A stretch of DNA of 64,000 bases from Streptomyces sp. NBC_01478 (GTDB lineage Bacteria > Actinomycetota > Actinomycetes > Streptomycetales > Streptomycetaceae). A program made the position numbers and the translations under genes. The stretch lies in the NCBI RefSeq assembly GCF_036227225.1, contig NZ_CP109444.1:2461501-2525500 (forward strand). Direction: 5' to 3'. Shown piece by piece: positions 10,534 to 21,028 of this stretch. Every line of letters begins with the position of its first letter. The first letter of the stretch is position 1. The notes beneath the pieces were generated by a model. The model searched no databases. It had not been told where the DNA came from and saw only the letters and a program-made list of their open reading frames with translations.

Positions 10534-12265
10534 TGAACTCGTCCCTGAGTTTCTGGAATTCGGCATACGTCTTGGCGAATTCCGTCTTGTTCTGGCCGTC
10601 GGTCGCCACGAAGTAGATCCAGCCGTCGCGGGTCGGATTCAGTGCCGCTGCCAGAGCCTCGTCACCGGGGTTGTCGATGGGACCGGGCGGCAGGCCCTTT
10701 TGCGTGTAGGTGTTGTACGGGTCCTTGTTGCTGTTGATCTCGGACTCACTGATGTGAATCTTGCTCTGACCCTTCAGGTAATTGAAGGTCGAGTCGAATT
10801 GCAGCAGTTGGTTGGTCTCGGTGTTCGAGGACTTGAGACGGTTGTAGACCACTTCGGCCATCTTGCGGAAGTCGTCGTGTGTCTTGCCTTCGGCCTGGAC
10901 GAGGCTCGCGACCGTGATGACCTGCAGCGGGTTGTCCAGATTGAGCGCTTTGGCCTTCGTCTCAAGGTCGAGCGCGTCGTATTTCTCGGCGGCCTGGGCG
11001 ACCATCTGCTTGAGGACCGTTTCGGGTTTCATGCCCTTCGCGGCGCCATAGGTGCCGGGGTAGAGGAAGCCTTCCAGTGGGTCCTTGATCTCCGTGCTGT
11101 CGTTCGCCCAGCTCGGCAGTCCGAGGCTCTTGTACTCCTTCTTGGCGACGGCCTTGGTGGTACCGCCAGAAAGCTGGAGTTTCTTGTCGATATCCGCGTA
11201 GACCTTCACGTTCCGCACACCCGGGGCGACGATCAGGTTGTCCTGGCTCTTGGGATCGAGCATCAGCTTGACGGCGGCCGCGGCGGACATTTCCTTCTTC
11301 AGCAGAAAGACGCCCGCCTGGATCTTCTTCCCGTCGGGATTCTGCGACTGGGCGGCCACGAACGCGTCGACGCTCTTCACGACGCCCTGCTTCTTCAGCT
11401 CCTGGCCGATGGTGTAGCCGCCGGCTCCCTTGGGGATGGTGACGCTCACCGAACCGGTGCCGTCGCCCGCGTAGTCGGGCGCCGAGCCGAAACGATTTTG
11501 GTAGAAGTGCCAGCCGAAATAGCCGACGCCGCCGAGACCGCCGCCGAACACCAGGACGACGACCAGGCAAGCGCAGCCGTTGCGGCGCTTCTTCTCCTTG
11601 CCGCCTTTGCCCTTGCCTTTGCCGCCTTTGCCCCGCCGGTCACCGCGTCCGCGCCCGTCGTCCGGCTCGTCGTCGTCGACCTCGTCCTCGTCGTCGCCGC
11701 CCGCGAAGAACGCGTGTTCGCCCTGATCGGGGCCCGGGTCCCAGTCGGTCCGCTCCGGCTCGGGTTCCGTACGGCGCTTGCCGGGCGGCTCCGGCGGCGG
11801 GAACGCGTCGGGCGTGCCGTAGAAATCGGGCTGCTGTTCGCCGTACGCGGCGGCCTGCTGCGCGTACGGGTCACCGGGGTCCGCGGCGTACGGGACCTGC
11901 CCATGTGCGTGGGTTCCGTCCCAGCCGCCCTGCTGATACTGCTGCTGCTGACCGACGTACTGCTGATGGCTCTGATCGACGTACTGCTGCTGGTCCGCCC
12001 ACTGCTGCTGGTCGGGGTACTGCGGGTTGCCCTGTTCGTCGTAGACCTGGTACTGCTGCTGCGCCTGACCGTAGTCGGCCTGCTGGCCGTTGCCCCAGTC
12101 GCCGTACTGCGGCTGCTGCGGCTGTTCCGGATAGTGCTGCGGCTGGCCGCCGTAGGAGGACTGCTGCCCCACCTGGGCCTGCTGTCCTTCCCATCCGACG
12201 TCCCCGAACAACGGGTCCTCCGGATGCCACGGTTCGGAGCCTGGGCCCCGGCCATACTCAGTCAT
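10514..12265 (-). CDS. mltG: Endolytic murein transglycosylase MltG (YceG)
   Basis: 583 residues. A long cytoplasmic N-terminus rich in Gln, Tyr, Pro and Gly (about residues 25-135) is followed by an acidic patch, a Lys/Gly-rich stretch and one transmembrane helix (CACLVVVLVFGGGLGGVGYF). The extracellular YceG domain then runs to the end. VASLVQAEG carries the catalytic glutamate region. MltG cleaves nascent glycan strands and is thought to set their length. I chose ATG 12265 because TAGGGGA lies just upstream. The longer opening to 12340 has no ribosome site. Confidence 0.94.
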   Translation of the reverse strand: MTEYGRGPGSEPWHPEDPLFGDVGWEGQQAQVGQQSSYGGQPQHYPEQPQQPQYGDWGNGQQADYGQAQQQYQVYDEQGNPQYPDQQQWADQQQYVDQSHQQYVGQQQQYQQGGWDGTHAHGQVPYAADPGDPYAQQAAAYGEQQPDFYGTPDAFPPPEPPGKRRTEPEPERTDWDPGPDQGEHAFFAGGDDEDEVDDDEPDDGRGRGDRRGKGGKGKGKGGKEKKRRNGCACLVVVLVFGGGLGGVGYFGWHFYQNRFGSAPDYAGDGTGSVSVTIPKGAGGYTIGQELKKQGVVKSVDAFVAAQSQNPDGKKIQAGVFLLKKEMSAAAAVKLMLDPKSQDNLIVAPGVRNVKVYADIDKKLQLSGGTTKAVAKKEYKSLGLPSWANDSTEIKDPLEGFLYPGTYGAAKGMKPETVLKQMVAQAAEKYDALDLETKAKALNLDNPLQVITVASLVQAEGKTHDDFRKMAEVVYNRLKSSNTETNQLLQFDSTFNYLKGQSKIHISESEINSNKDPYNTYTQKGLPPGPIDNPGDEALAAALNPTRDGWIYFVATDGQNKTEFAKTYAEFQKLRDEFNANSGN

Positions 12266-12387
12266 CGATCCCCTAGAGCCGCGAGGCGGCGGTCGCGGCG
12301 CTTGGGGCTCCGGCTCCCGTCCCGCCTCTTGCTGTGCCATGGCTGTTCGAACACCATCGCATCGCGCGGAACGTTACCGTATCGCGA

Positions 12388-12852
12388 TCAGATGACCACT
12401 TCGACGCCCTCGCCGGGTGGTTTACCTGACACCCGTTCGGATTCCAGTGCCTGCTGGAGGATGATGACCGCGGCCGCCTGGTCGATGACCGAGCGGCCCT
12501 TCTTGGACTTCACCCCGGAGGCGCGCAGTCCCTGACTGGCCGTCACTGTGGTCATCCGTTCGTCCAACAGTCTGACCGGTACCGGGGCGATGCCCTTGGC
12601 CAGCTCCTGGGCGAAGTCCCGGACCTTGACGGCGGCCGGTCCCTCGCCGCCCTTGAGGGAGCGAGGAAGGCCGACGACGACTTCGATCGGTTCGTACTCC
12701 TCGACGAGCTGCTTCAGCCGACGGTGCGCCGCCGGGATGTCGCGGCCGGGGACCGTCTCGACGGGAGTGGCGAGGATCCCGTCGGGGTCGCACGAGGCGA
12801 CCCCGATCCGGGCGTCCCCGACGTCGATCGCGAGTCGGCGGCCTCTTCGCAT
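12388..12852 (-). CDS. ruvX: YqgF/RuvX family RNase H-fold protein
   Basis: 154 residues, full length for the family. [13 protein letters not shown] near the N-terminus, [10 protein letters not shown] in the middle, LLDERMTTV and the final [15 protein letters not shown] place the acidic residues of the RNase H-like fold. Members process pre-16S rRNA or resolve Holliday junctions. Located between alaS and mltG, a conserved order across actinobacteria and many other bacteria. Confidence 0.95.
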   Translation of the reverse strand: MRRGRRLAIDVGDARIGVASCDPDGILATPVETVPGRDIPAAHRRLKQLVEEYEPIEVVVGLPRSLKGGEGPAAVKVRDFAQELAKGIAPVPVRLLDERMTTVTASQGLRASGVKSKKGRSVIDQAAAVIILQQALESERVSGKPPGEGVEVVI

Positions 12853-12867
12853 GTTCTGGACCGCTTC

Positions 12868-15540
12868 TTACTTGGCCGTGTCGGCGACGAGTCGCTCGAC
12901 GGCGTCGACCGCCTCGCCGACGGCGGCCGGGTTCTGGCCACCGCCCTGGGCCACGTCCGGCTTGCCGCCACCGCCGCCGCCGAGGGTCTTGGCGGCGGCG
13001 CGCACCAGGTCGCCGGCCTTGAGACCGCGCTCGCGGGCGGCTTCGTTGGTGGCGATGACGGTGAGCGGCTTGCCGTTGTTGACCGTGAACAGGGCTACGA
13101 CGGCGGCCCGTCCGCCCTGGATACGGCCGCGCACGTCGAGGACCAGCTTGCGCAGGTCGTCCGGGGTCGTGCCGTCCGGGACCTGGCCGGTGACGACGGC
13201 GATCCCGTGCACGTCCTTGGCGGACTCGACGAGACCGGCGGCGGCCTGCAACACCTTCTCGGCGCGGAACTTCTCGATCTCCTTCTCGGCGTCCTTCAGC
13301 TTGCCGAGCATGGCGGAGACCTTCTCCGGAAGCTCCTCCGGACGGCCCTTGATCAGCTCCTGGAGCTGGGCGACGACCGTGTGCTCACGGGCGAGGAAGT
13401 TGTAGGCGTCGACACCCACGAGCGCTTCGATACGGCGGACTCCGGAGCCGATCGACGACTCGCCGAGCAGCTTCACCAGGCCGAGCTGCGAGGTGTTGTG
13501 GACGTGGGTGCCGCCGCACAGCTCCTTGGAGAAGTCGCCGATGGTGACGACCCGGACCCGCTCGCCGTACTTCTCGCCGAACTCGGCGATGGCGCCCTGC
13601 TTCTTGGCCTCGTCGAGGCTGAGGATCTCGGCGTGCACGTCCAGGTCGCGGGCGAGCACCTCGTTGATCTTCTGCTCGACGTCGGTCATCACGGCGGTGG
13701 GAACCGCGGACGGGGAACCGAAGTCGAAGCGGAAGCGGCCCGGCTGGTTCTCGGAACCGGCCTGCGCGGCCGTCGGACCCAACGCGTCACGCAGCGCCTG
13801 GTGGGTGAGGTGGGTGGCCGAGTGGGCGCGGGCGATGGCGGTGCGGCGGCGGATGTCGATCGCGGCCTCGGCCTTGGCGCCGACGGTGACCTCGCCGAAC
13901 TGGACGACGCCCTTGTGGACGTAGACGCCCGGGACCGGCTTCTGGCAGTCGCGGATCTCGATCACGGCACCGGACTCGACCTTGATCCGGCCGGTGTCGC
14001 CGATCTGGCCGCCGCCCTCGGCGTAGAAGGGGGTGCGGTCGAGGACGATCTCGACCTCGTCGCCCTCGGTCGCGGCCGGGGAGGAGACGCCGTCGACGAG
14101 GATGCCGACGATGGTGGACTCGCCCTGGGTGTCCGAGTAGCCGATGAAGTCGGTCTCGCCGGCCTTGTCGGCGATCTCGCGGTAGGCGCCGACGCCCGCG
14201 TGGCCGGTCTTCTTGGCCTGCGCGTCGGCCTTGGCCTGGTCGCGCTGCTGCTTCATCAGGCGCCGGAAGCCGTCCTCGTCCACGGAAAGGCCCTGTTCGG
14301 CGGCCATTTCGAGGGTGAGGTCGATCGGGAAGCCCCAGGTGTCGTGGAGCAGGAACGCCTTGTCGCCGGCGAGGACCTTGCCGCCCGACTGCTTGGTGTC
14401 GGCGATGGCGGTGTCGAGGATGTTGGTGCCGGCCTTCAGCGTCTTGACGAAGGCGGCCTCCTCGGCGAGGGCCACGGTCTCGATGCGCTGCCGGTCGGTG
14501 ACGAGCTCGGGGTACTGCTGGCCCATCATCGCGATGACGGTGTCGATGAGGTCCTTGACGACCAGACCCGTGGCACCGAGCAGCCGCATGTTGCGGATGG
14601 CGCGGCGCATGATGCGACGCAGGACGTAACCGCGGCCCTCGTTGCCGGGGGTCACACCGTCGCCGATGAGCATCACGGACGTGCGCATGTGGTCGGTCAC
14701 CACGCGCAGGGAGACGTCGGACTCGTGCGATTCGCCGTACTCGACGCCGGTCAGCTCGGTGGCCTTCTTGATGACGGCCATGGAGGTGTCGATCTCGTAC
14801 ATGTTCTGCACGCCCTGCAGGATCATCGCGAGGCGCTCCAGGCCGAGGCCCGTGTCGATGTTCTTGCTGGGGAGCTCGCCGAGGATCTCGAAGTCCTCCT
14901 TGCCGATGCCCTCGCCGCGCTCGTACTGCATGAAGACGAGGTTCCAGATCTCCACGTACCGCTCGTCGTTGACGGCCGGGCCGCCCTCGACGCCGAACTC
15001 GGGGCCGCGGTCGTAGTTGATCTCGGAGCACGGGCCGCAGGGTCCGGGGACGCCCATCGACCAGTAGTTGTCCTTCTTGCCGAGGCGCTGGATGCGCTCG
15101 GAGGGGACGCCGATCTTGTCGCGCCAGATGGTCTCGGCCTCGTCGTCGTCGAGGTAGACCGTGATCCACAGACGCTCGGGGTCGAGGCCGTAACCACCCT
15201 TGTCCTGGGGCGAGGTGAGCAGCTCCCAGGCGTAGGTGATGGCGCCTTCCTTGAAGTAGTCGCCGAAGGAGAAGTTGCCGCACATCTGGAAGAACGTGCC
15301 GTGGCGCGTGGTCTTGCCGACCTCTTCGATGTCGGGCGTGCGCACGCACTTCTGCACGCTGGTGGCGCGCGGCCACGGCGGCTTGACCTCGCCGAGGAAG
15401 TACGGCTTGAAGGGGACCATGCCGGCGGGGACCAGGAGCAGAGTCGGGTCGTCCGCGATGAGCGACGCCGAGGGGACGACGGTGTGGCCGCGCTCCTCGT
15501 AGAAGCTCAGCCAGCGGCGGCGGATTTCAGCCGACTCCAT
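12868..15540 (-). CDS. alaS: Alanyl-tRNA synthetase
   Basis: 890 residues, complete. Class II motif 2 is in [18 protein letters not shown]. The editing domain has [11 protein letters not shown] (HxxxH) and [13 protein letters not shown], the zinc-site residues that clear mischarged Ser and Gly. The C-terminal C-Ala domain contains [18 protein letters not shown]. It charges tRNA-Ala in the cytoplasm. The ATG at 15540 shares a base with the upstream DUF6167 stop, so these are coupled. Confidence 0.98.
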   Translation of the reverse strand: MESAEIRRRWLSFYEERGHTVVPSASLIADDPTLLLVPAGMVPFKPYFLGEVKPPWPRATSVQKCVRTPDIEEVGKTTRHGTFFQMCGNFSFGDYFKEGAITYAWELLTSPQDKGGYGLDPERLWITVYLDDDEAETIWRDKIGVPSERIQRLGKKDNYWSMGVPGPCGPCSEINYDRGPEFGVEGGPAVNDERYVEIWNLVFMQYERGEGIGKEDFEILGELPSKNIDTGLGLERLAMILQGVQNMYEIDTSMAVIKKATELTGVEYGESHESDVSLRVVTDHMRTSVMLIGDGVTPGNEGRGYVLRRIMRRAIRNMRLLGATGLVVKDLIDTVIAMMGQQYPELVTDRQRIETVALAEEAAFVKTLKAGTNILDTAIADTKQSGGKVLAGDKAFLLHDTWGFPIDLTLEMAAEQGLSVDEDGFRRLMKQQRDQAKADAQAKKTGHAGVGAYREIADKAGETDFIGYSDTQGESTIVGILVDGVSSPAATEGDEVEIVLDRTPFYAEGGGQIGDTGRIKVESGAVIEIRDCQKPVPGVYVHKGVVQFGEVTVGAKAEAAIDIRRRTAIARAHSATHLTHQALRDALGPTAAQAGSENQPGRFRFDFGSPSAVPTAVMTDVEQKINEVLARDLDVHAEILSLDEAKKQGAIAEFGEKYGERVRVVTIGDFSKELCGGTHVHNTSQLGLVKLLGESSIGSGVRRIEALVGVDAYNFLAREHTVVAQLQELIKGRPEELPEKVSAMLGKLKDAEKEIEKFRAEKVLQAAAGLVESAKDVHGIAVVTGQVPDGTTPDDLRKLVLDVRGRIQGGRAAVVALFTVNNGKPLTVIATNEAARERGLKAGDLVRAAAKTLGGGGGGKPDVAQGGGQNPAAVGEAVDAVERLVADTAK

Positions 15541-15899
15541 CAGTGGTCCTCATTCCGGTTGTACGAGTACGTCGTCCTGTCGTTTCTTTCGACGGACATC
15601 GGGGTGTTGCGGTTCTCGATGGCGAAGTGGTGCCGGGGCGCCGGGAGTTCGGGGTCGACCGGAGCGTTGATCCCCAGCGCGTCACCGAGTTCGGCCTCGC
15701 GCTGGGCCATGCCCGTGCGGACGTCGAGCGCGAAGTGCACCGCGCTGTCCTTGAGCTTGTGACCCGCTGCGAGCGCCTTGTTGGCCGCGGACACGGCGAG
15801 GTGCTCGGGGGTGAGCTGCTTCAGCTTGCGATTGACCTTGGTGGTCGCCCAGACACCGGCGGCTACGCCTGTGCCGAACCAGAACGTACGGCGGAACAT
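15540..15899 (-). CDS. DUF6167-type small protein
   Basis: 119 residues. [22 protein letters not shown] is a single hydrophobic N-terminal segment, followed by a basic stretch ([12 protein letters not shown]) and a hydrophilic tail. I recognise it as the small conserved protein always found next to alaS in Streptomyces (DUF6167). No function is known. It likely works at the membrane with the DUF948 protein encoded upstream. Confidence 0.8.
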   Translation of the reverse strand: MFRRTFWFGTGVAAGVWATTKVNRKLKQLTPEHLAVSAANKALAAGHKLKDSAVHFALDVRTGMAQREAELGDALGINAPVDPELPAPRHHFAIENRNTPMSVERNDRTTYSYNRNEDH

Positions 15900-15906
15900 C
15901 GCTCGG

Positions 15907-16353
15907 TCAGTCCTTCTTCCGGGTGCGCTTGCCCCGCCGTCCGGCCGGGACGGTACGGCCCACGATCACCGTACGACGGGACGCCCCGGACGGCGCGGGC
16001 ACGTCCTCGCGGCGGCCGCCCAGGGCCCGGCGGACGCCGTAGCCGAAGGCCGCGACCTTGACGAGGGGGCCGCCGAAGGTGGAGGCGACGGTGGTGGACA
16101 GTGCGGAGGCGTTCGAGGTGACTTCCTGGACGTCGGTGGCGATCGCGTCGACCCGGTCGATCTGGGTCTGCGCGGAGCGCACCGCCGAGGAGGCGTCCGC
16201 GAGCAGCGGCACGGCCTGGTCGGTCACGTCCGCGACCAGCTTGGTGGTCGCCTTGAGCGTCTGGGCCAGCCTCACCAGTGCGACGGCGAGGAACGAGACC
16301 AGGATCGCCCAGAAGACGGCCACCAGAATCCCGGCCACCTCTCCACCGGACAC
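15907..16353 (-). CDS. DUF948 membrane-anchored coiled-coil protein
   Basis: 148 residues. A transmembrane helix at about 7-28 (AGILVAVFWAILVSFLAVALV) is followed by a helical region of about 75 residues with repeated T-x-x-V/D spacing, the DUF948 pattern, and a very basic C-terminal tail (RRGKRTRKKD). Role unknown. Family members sit at the envelope. First gene of the DUF948-DUF6167-alaS-ruvX-mltG-aroE run, divergent from the ATPase gene. Confidence 0.82.
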   Translation of the reverse strand: MSGGEVAGILVAVFWAILVSFLAVALVRLAQTLKATTKLVADVTDQAVPLLADASSAVRSAQTQIDRVDAIATDVQEVTSNASALSTTVASTFGGPLVKVAAFGYGVRRALGGRREDVPAPSGASRRTVIVGRTVPAGRRGKRTRKKD

Positions 16354-16466
16354 CTGACACCCGCTCTCATGAACACCTGTTGATGACTGGAACCGAGCCT
16401 ATCGCGCCGGGGGTGGCGCTCCGTACCGCATTGGCGCCCCGCGCACGGCGGAGTTGTGCGAAGCGA

Positions 16467-16496
16467 TTGTACGGACTGAATACGGTTCAGTACGCT
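16467..16496 (+). promoter_or_regulatory. Candidate promoter of the NB-ARC/TPR ATPase gene
   Basis: TTGTAC (16467-16472) and TACGCT (16491-16496) are 18 bp apart. The spacer holds an inverted repeat, ACTGAA-TACGG-TTCAGT (16475-16491). The predicted start lies within a few bases of the ATG at 16506, which has no ribosome site, so the mRNA may be leaderless. Confidence 0.5.
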
Positions 16497-16505
16497 CCGT
16501 GTTCC

Positions 16506-18677
16506 ATGCGAGCTTCCTCTGGCGGCGGCGCCACCGCGGACGGCAATCTGCCCCTCGAACCCGACCGGTTCGTGGGCCGCTCGGCCGAACTCACCGAGCT
16601 GGCGCGGGCGCTCGGCACCTCGCGCCTGGTCACGGTGACCGGGCCCGGCGGGGTCGGCAAGTCCCGGCTCGCGGCCCGTGCGGCGGCCCGGTCCGCGCTC
16701 CCGGACGGGGCGTGGCGGGTGGAGCTGGCGCCGGTGCGCGACCCGGAACTCCTGGACTTCGCGGTCGTGGAGGCGCTGGGGCTGACGGATCACACCACGC
16801 GGTTACCGCGCGAGGCACTGCTCGCCCATCTGACGGGCCGTCAACTGCTGTTGGTGCTGGACGGGTTCGAGCATCTGGTGGAGGTGTGTGCCGCGCTGGT
16901 GGCCGAGTTGCTCCGGCGGGTTCCGGGGCTGCGGGTGCTCGCGGTGGGGCGGCGGCCGTTGGAGCTGGCGGGCGAGCGGGTGCTGGCGCTGGCTCCGTTG
17001 GGCGAGGACGAGGCGGTGGAGCTCGTCGCCGACCGGGCCGCGCAGCAGGGGGTCGCCCTCGGCGAAGAGGACACGGACGTACGGGAGTTGTGCCGGCGGC
17101 TCGACGGGATTCCGCTCGCTGTGGAGCTGGCGGCGGGACGGCTGCGGGCCTTGTCGCCCGGGGAGTTGCTGGCGCGGTTCGACGACCGGTTCCGGCTGCT
17201 GGCCGGTGGGCGCAGGGACGCGCTGCCCCGGCATCAGACGCTGCGTACGGCGATCGGCTGGAGCCATGAACTGTGCACGCCCGAGGAGCGGTTGCTGTGG
17301 GCGCGGCTCTCGGTGTTCGCCGGGCGCTTCGACCTGGAAGCCGCCGAGTACGTGTGCGGCGGCGACGGACTGCCCTCGGACGACGTCCTCGACGTGCTGT
17401 CCGAACTCCTCGCGCAGTCCGTGGTCGTCCGCGAGGAGTCGGCGACGGGCGTGCGCTACCGGATGCTCGACACGATCCGGGCGTACGGCGCCGACTGGCT
17501 GGCGGCGGCCGGGGACGCGGCCCGGCTGCGGCGCAGGCACCGCGACTGGTATCTGGGGCTTGCCACGTGGTGCGAGCTGGACTGGTTCTCGCCCCGCCAG
17601 GGTGAGGTCGCCGCGCGCGTGGAGGCGGAGCTGCCGAATCTGCGCGCAGCCCTGGAGTACTGCCTGACCGAGCCGGACGAGACGCATCTGGGCCAGTACC
17701 TGGCGGGCTCCCTGTGGTTCTACTGGGCGGGCTGCGGACGCCTCGCGGAAGGCCGGCACTGGCTGGAGCAGGCCGTGCGACTGGACGCCGAGGACACGGC
17801 CAACGACCAGTCACGGCTGAAGGCCCTGTGGGTGCTCGGCTATGTGGCGATCCTCCAGGGCGACACCGTGCCCGCGCTGGCCGCGCTCCAGGAGTGCCGC
17901 GAGGAGGCGGACCACGCGGCGAACCCCACGGCGGTCGCGTACGCCGAACACCGCACCGGCTGCCTGGCGTTGGTCACGGACGACATGCCGCGCGCGGAGG
18001 CCCTGCTGCGCTCGGCGCTCGCCCGCTATCAGCAGATCGGCGAGCTGAACAGCAACGTGCTGATGGGCCAGGTCGAGCTGGCGATGACGCGGGCCTTCCA
18101 GGGCGATCTGGCGGACGCGGTGAAGCTGTGCGAGGACGTCCGGCGGGTGTGCGAGGACCACGGCGAGCGGTGGACCCGGGCGTACGCGCTGTACGTCCTG
18201 GCCTACGTCGCCTGGAGCGACGGCGAACTCCCGCTCGCGCGCGACCTGTTGGCGGACTGCCTGGGCAGTGCGCACGGCTTCCGCGATCTGCTGGGCTCGG
18301 TGCTCGCGGTCGAACTGCTGGCCCTGGTGACGGTCTCCGAGGGCGATGCCGCCGAGGCCGCGCTGCTGCAGGGCGCGGCGGGCGGGATGTGGCCGTCGGT
18401 GGGGCTGCCGCTGTTCGGCTCGGCGTACTACAACGCGCCGCACGAACTGTGCGAGGCGATGGCCCGGGAGCAACTGGGCGACGAGCGGTACGCGGAGTGT
18501 GTACGGGACGGGGCGCGACTGGGCCGGGAGGCGGCCGTGGCGCGGGCGCTGAGGCAGTCACGGCCCCTGGACGCGGTGCCGGTGCCGCGCGGGCCGGTGC
18601 GGACCGCGGCGGTCCGCGTGGACATGCGAAAGCCCGCCGCCTCGCCCACCCGGAGGGGTGGGGAGACGACGGGCTGA
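16506..18677 (+). CDS. NB-ARC / AfsR-like ATPase with TPR region
   Basis: 723 residues. An STAND-type NTPase: FVGRSAELTELARAL, Walker A GPGGVGKSRL near residue 45, LLLVLDGFEHL (Walker B) and the GIPLAVELAAGRL motif. The second half is helical repeats (TPR-like). It resembles AfsR/LAL regulators but I see neither an N-terminal SARP domain nor a C-terminal LuxR helix-turn-helix. It may signal by protein contacts rather than bind DNA. I chose ATG 16506 because it directly follows a plausible promoter; the opening extends upstream through antisense DUF948 sequence. Confidence 0.8.
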   Translation: MRASSGGGATADGNLPLEPDRFVGRSAELTELARALGTSRLVTVTGPGGVGKSRLAARAAARSALPDGAWRVELAPVRDPELLDFAVVEALGLTDHTTRLPREALLAHLTGRQLLLVLDGFEHLVEVCAALVAELLRRVPGLRVLAVGRRPLELAGERVLALAPLGEDEAVELVADRAAQQGVALGEEDTDVRELCRRLDGIPLAVELAAGRLRALSPGELLARFDDRFRLLAGGRRDALPRHQTLRTAIGWSHELCTPEERLLWARLSVFAGRFDLEAAEYVCGGDGLPSDDVLDVLSELLAQSVVVREESATGVRYRMLDTIRAYGADWLAAAGDAARLRRRHRDWYLGLATWCELDWFSPRQGEVAARVEAELPNLRAALEYCLTEPDETHLGQYLAGSLWFYWAGCGRLAEGRHWLEQAVRLDAEDTANDQSRLKALWVLGYVAILQGDTVPALAALQECREEADHAANPTAVAYAEHRTGCLALVTDDMPRAEALLRSALARYQQIGELNSNVLMGQVELAMTRAFQGDLADAVKLCEDVRRVCEDHGERWTRAYALYVLAYVAWSDGELPLARDLLADCLGSAHGFRDLLGSVLAVELLALVTVSEGDAAEAALLQGAAGGMWPSVGLPLFGSAYYNAPHELCEAMAREQLGDERYAECVRDGARLGREAAVARALRQSRPLDAVPVPRGPVRTAAVRVDMRKPAASPTRRGGETTG
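18631..18675. terminator. Convergent terminator between the ATPase gene and rpsD
   Basis: An imperfect inverted repeat (18631-18651 / 18656-18675) overlaps the last codons of the ATPase gene. The mismatches are C opposite A, which become G-U pairs in the rpsD (minus-strand) transcript, so the stem is stronger for rpsD. Confidence 0.7.
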
Positions 18678-18708
18678 CGCGAAGGGTGGTGCTACGTCCG
18701 TGAGGTGA

Positions 18709-19323
18709 TCAGCGGGCGTAGTACTCGACGACGAGCTGCTCGTCGCAGATCACCGGGATCTCCTTGCGGTTCGGCTCGCGGTCCAGGCGGAACGCCAGGG
18801 CGCCGAGGTTCACCTGGAGGTAGCGCGGGATCTCGCCGTCGGGGGCGAAGCCACCGGCGCGGGAGACCTCGAACAGCGTCTTGCTGCGGCTGCGCTCGCG
18901 GACCATGACGACGTCGTCCGGCTTGACGCGGAAGGACGGCTTGTCGACCTTCTGGCCGTTGACCTCGATGTGGCCGTGAACGACCATCTGGCGGGCCTGG
19001 TAGATCGTGCGGGCGATGCCCGAACGCAGGACCAGCGCGTCGAGACGACGCTCCAGCTCGATGATCAGGGCCTCACCGGTCTTGCCCTGGACCTTGGAGG
19101 CACGCTCGTAGGCGCGGACGAGCTGGCGCTCGGACACGTCGTACTGCGCGCGCAGACGCTGCTTCTCCAGCAGACGGACCTTGTAGTCCGAGTTCTGCTT
19201 GCGGCCGCGACCGTGCTCACCCGGCGGGTAGGGACGGGCCTCGAAGTACTTGACGGCCTTCGGGGTCAGCGCGATGCCGAGGGCACGCGACTTCTTGACC
19301 TTGGGGCGGGACTGATTCGCCAC
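18709..19323 (-). CDS. rpsD: 30S ribosomal protein S4
   Basis: 204 residues, the shorter zinc-free (C-minus) type of S4. [21 protein letters not shown] replaces the Cys-containing N-terminus. The S4 RNA-binding domain ([30 protein letters not shown]) follows. S4 nucleates 16S rRNA folding in 30S assembly. The GTG start at 19323 ([12 protein letters not shown]) is the usual Streptomyces start. It stands alone, outside an rpsM-rpsK-rpoA operon, as in other Streptomyces. Confidence 0.97.
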   Translation of the reverse strand: MANQSRPKVKKSRALGIALTPKAVKYFEARPYPPGEHGRGRKQNSDYKVRLLEKQRLRAQYDVSERQLVRAYERASKVQGKTGEALIIELERRLDALVLRSGIARTIYQARQMVVHGHIEVNGQKVDKPSFRVKPDDVVMVRERSRSKTLFEVSRAGGFAPDGEIPRYLQVNLGALAFRLDREPNRKEIPVICDEQLVVEYYAR

Positions 19324-19625
19324 GATGTCTCTTTCTGTCTGTCGGCTTGTCAGGGTGGTGAGGGAGGTCGCATCCGCAGCCGGGGAAACCCGCCGGGACC
19401 CTTGCGGGACCTGGTGGGCAGCCGCTCCCCTGATCTGGGCACTACGTGCAGCACGCGAGTGGCCCACCGACCGGTCCCGTCTTGCGACGGATGGTGGTGG
19501 GCTGCCCGCGACACCATTCGAACGGTGCGCGACGCTCCTGGAGCCGGTCCGAGAACCGGTGCTCCGGCTGACCGTCCCGTTCTGACAGCACGGGACACAG
19601 CACTTCGGGGGATTCTACAGGGTGC
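19324..19625. other. rpsD leader / spacer between rarA and rpsD
   Basis: 302 bp with no gene. It should hold the rpsD promoter and 5' leader on the minus strand. Visible structure: GGAGC-CGGT pairing imperfectly with ACCGG-TGCTCC around 19540-19565, and a near-palindrome centred on TTCGAA at 19517-19522. TAGAAT on the minus strand (19617-19612) is a possible -10 but lacks a good -35. An S4 autoregulatory leader is possible; I cannot assign its fold by eye. Confidence 0.45.
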
Positions 19626-20987
19626 TCAGGACCGCTTACGACCAAGGTGTTTTCTGGTCCACTCCACGGCGTCCGCGTACCGCGCCTCGGCCCCGTGCCG
19701 GGTCGGTTCGTAGTACTCGCGGTCCTTCAGCTCCTCCGGGGCGTACTGCTGCTCGGCGATCCCCTCGGGCAGATCGTGCGGATAGACGTACCCCTGGGCG
19801 TGCCCCAGCTTGGCCGCGCCCTTGTAGTGCCCGTCCCGCAGATGCATCGGCACCGGGCCCGCGTGCCCCTTGCGTACGTCCTCCATGGCGGCGCCGATCG
19901 CCATGGTCGCCGCGTTCGACTTGGGTGCCAGGGCGAGCGCGATGGTGGCGTGGCTGAGGGTGAGCGCGGCCTCCGGGAAGCCGATCATCGCCACGGCCTG
20001 GGCGGCGGCGACCGCGATCGGCAGCGCGTTCGGATCGGCCAGGCCGATGTCCTCGCTCGCGGAGATCATCAGGCGGCGGGCGATGAAGCGCGGGTCCTCG
20101 CCGGCCTCGATCATGCGGGCCAGGTAGTGCAGCGCCGCGTCGACGTCCGAGCCACGGATGGACTTGATGAGGGCGCTGGCCACGTCGTAGTGCTGGTCGC
20201 CGTCGCGGTCGTACGTCACGGCCGCCCGGTCGACCGTCTCCTCCAGGGTCTGGAGGGTGATGTCCGGCTCACCCTTGTCGAGGGCGGCCCCGGCGGCGGC
20301 CTCCAAAGCGGTGAGCGCGCGGCGGGCGTCGCCGCCGGCGATGCGCAGCAGGTGGTTCTCGCTGTCCTCGGGGAGGGTGACCGCGTCCTTGAGACCGCGC
20401 TCGTCGGACAGGGCCCGGCGCAGCAACGCGCGCAGATCGTCGTCCGTGAGGGGTTCGAGGGTGAGGAGGAGGGAGCGGGACAGGAGCGGGGAGATCACCG
20501 AGAAGTACGGGTTCTCCGTGGTCGCCGCGATCAGGGTGATCCAGCGGTTCTCGACGGCCGGGAGCAGGGAGTCCTGCTGGGCCTTGCTGAAGCGGTGGAT
20601 CTCGTCGAGGAAGAGGACGGTCTCCTTGCCGAAGCCGCCGGTCGCGCGACGGGCGCCTTCGATGACCGCGCGGACCTCCTTGACGCCCGCGGTGATCGCG
20701 GAGAGCTCCACGAACCGCTTGTTGGTCGCCTTGGAGACGACATACGCGAGGGTCGTCTTGCCGGTGCCGGGCGGGCCCCAGAGGATCACCGAGGACGCTC
20801 CGGCCGGGCCCCCCGCCCCCTCGCCGACCAGTCGGCGCAGGGGTGAGCCCGGCTTCAGCAGATGCTGCTGGCCCACCACCTCGTCGAGGGTGCGCGGGCG
20901 CATCCGTACCGCCAGGGGACTGCTGGACGGGTCCTTCTCCTGGCGTTCTTCGGCTGCGGCGGTGAATAGGTCGGGCTCCACGTCCAA
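19626..20987 (-). CDS. rarA: Replication-associated recombination protein RarA (MgsA)
   Basis: 453 residues. AAA+ clamp-loader-like ATPase: Walker [11 protein letters not shown] near residue 70, Walker [11 protein letters not shown], sensor 1 [11 protein letters not shown], then the MgsA tetramerisation domain with [25 protein letters not shown] and [10 protein letters not shown]. RarA acts at stalled replication forks with SSB. The start is either TTG 20987 or GTG 20981. Both give the same core protein. Confidence 0.96.
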   Translation of the reverse strand: MDVEPDLFTAAAEERQEKDPSSSPLAVRMRPRTLDEVVGQQHLLKPGSPLRRLVGEGAGGPAGASSVILWGPPGTGKTTLAYVVSKATNKRFVELSAITAGVKEVRAVIEGARRATGGFGKETVLFLDEIHRFSKAQQDSLLPAVENRWITLIAATTENPYFSVISPLLSRSLLLTLEPLTDDDLRALLRRALSDERGLKDAVTLPEDSENHLLRIAGGDARRALTALEAAAGAALDKGEPDITLQTLEETVDRAAVTYDRDGDQHYDVASALIKSIRGSDVDAALHYLARMIEAGEDPRFIARRLMISASEDIGLADPNALPIAVAAAQAVAMIGFPEAALTLSHATIALALAPKSNAATMAIGAAMEDVRKGHAGPVPMHLRDGHYKGAAKLGHAQGYVYPHDLPEGIAEQQYAPEELKDREYYEPTRHGAEARYADAVEWTRKHLGRKRS

Positions 20988-21028
20988 AACCCTATGTCAC
21001 GCCACTGACAATCCCGTCGGGGCCGAGG

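Noticed and set aside
12724..15762. 1012-codon plus-strand frame antisense to alaS
   Set aside because: Pure mirror of alaS; long antisense frames are expected at this GC content.
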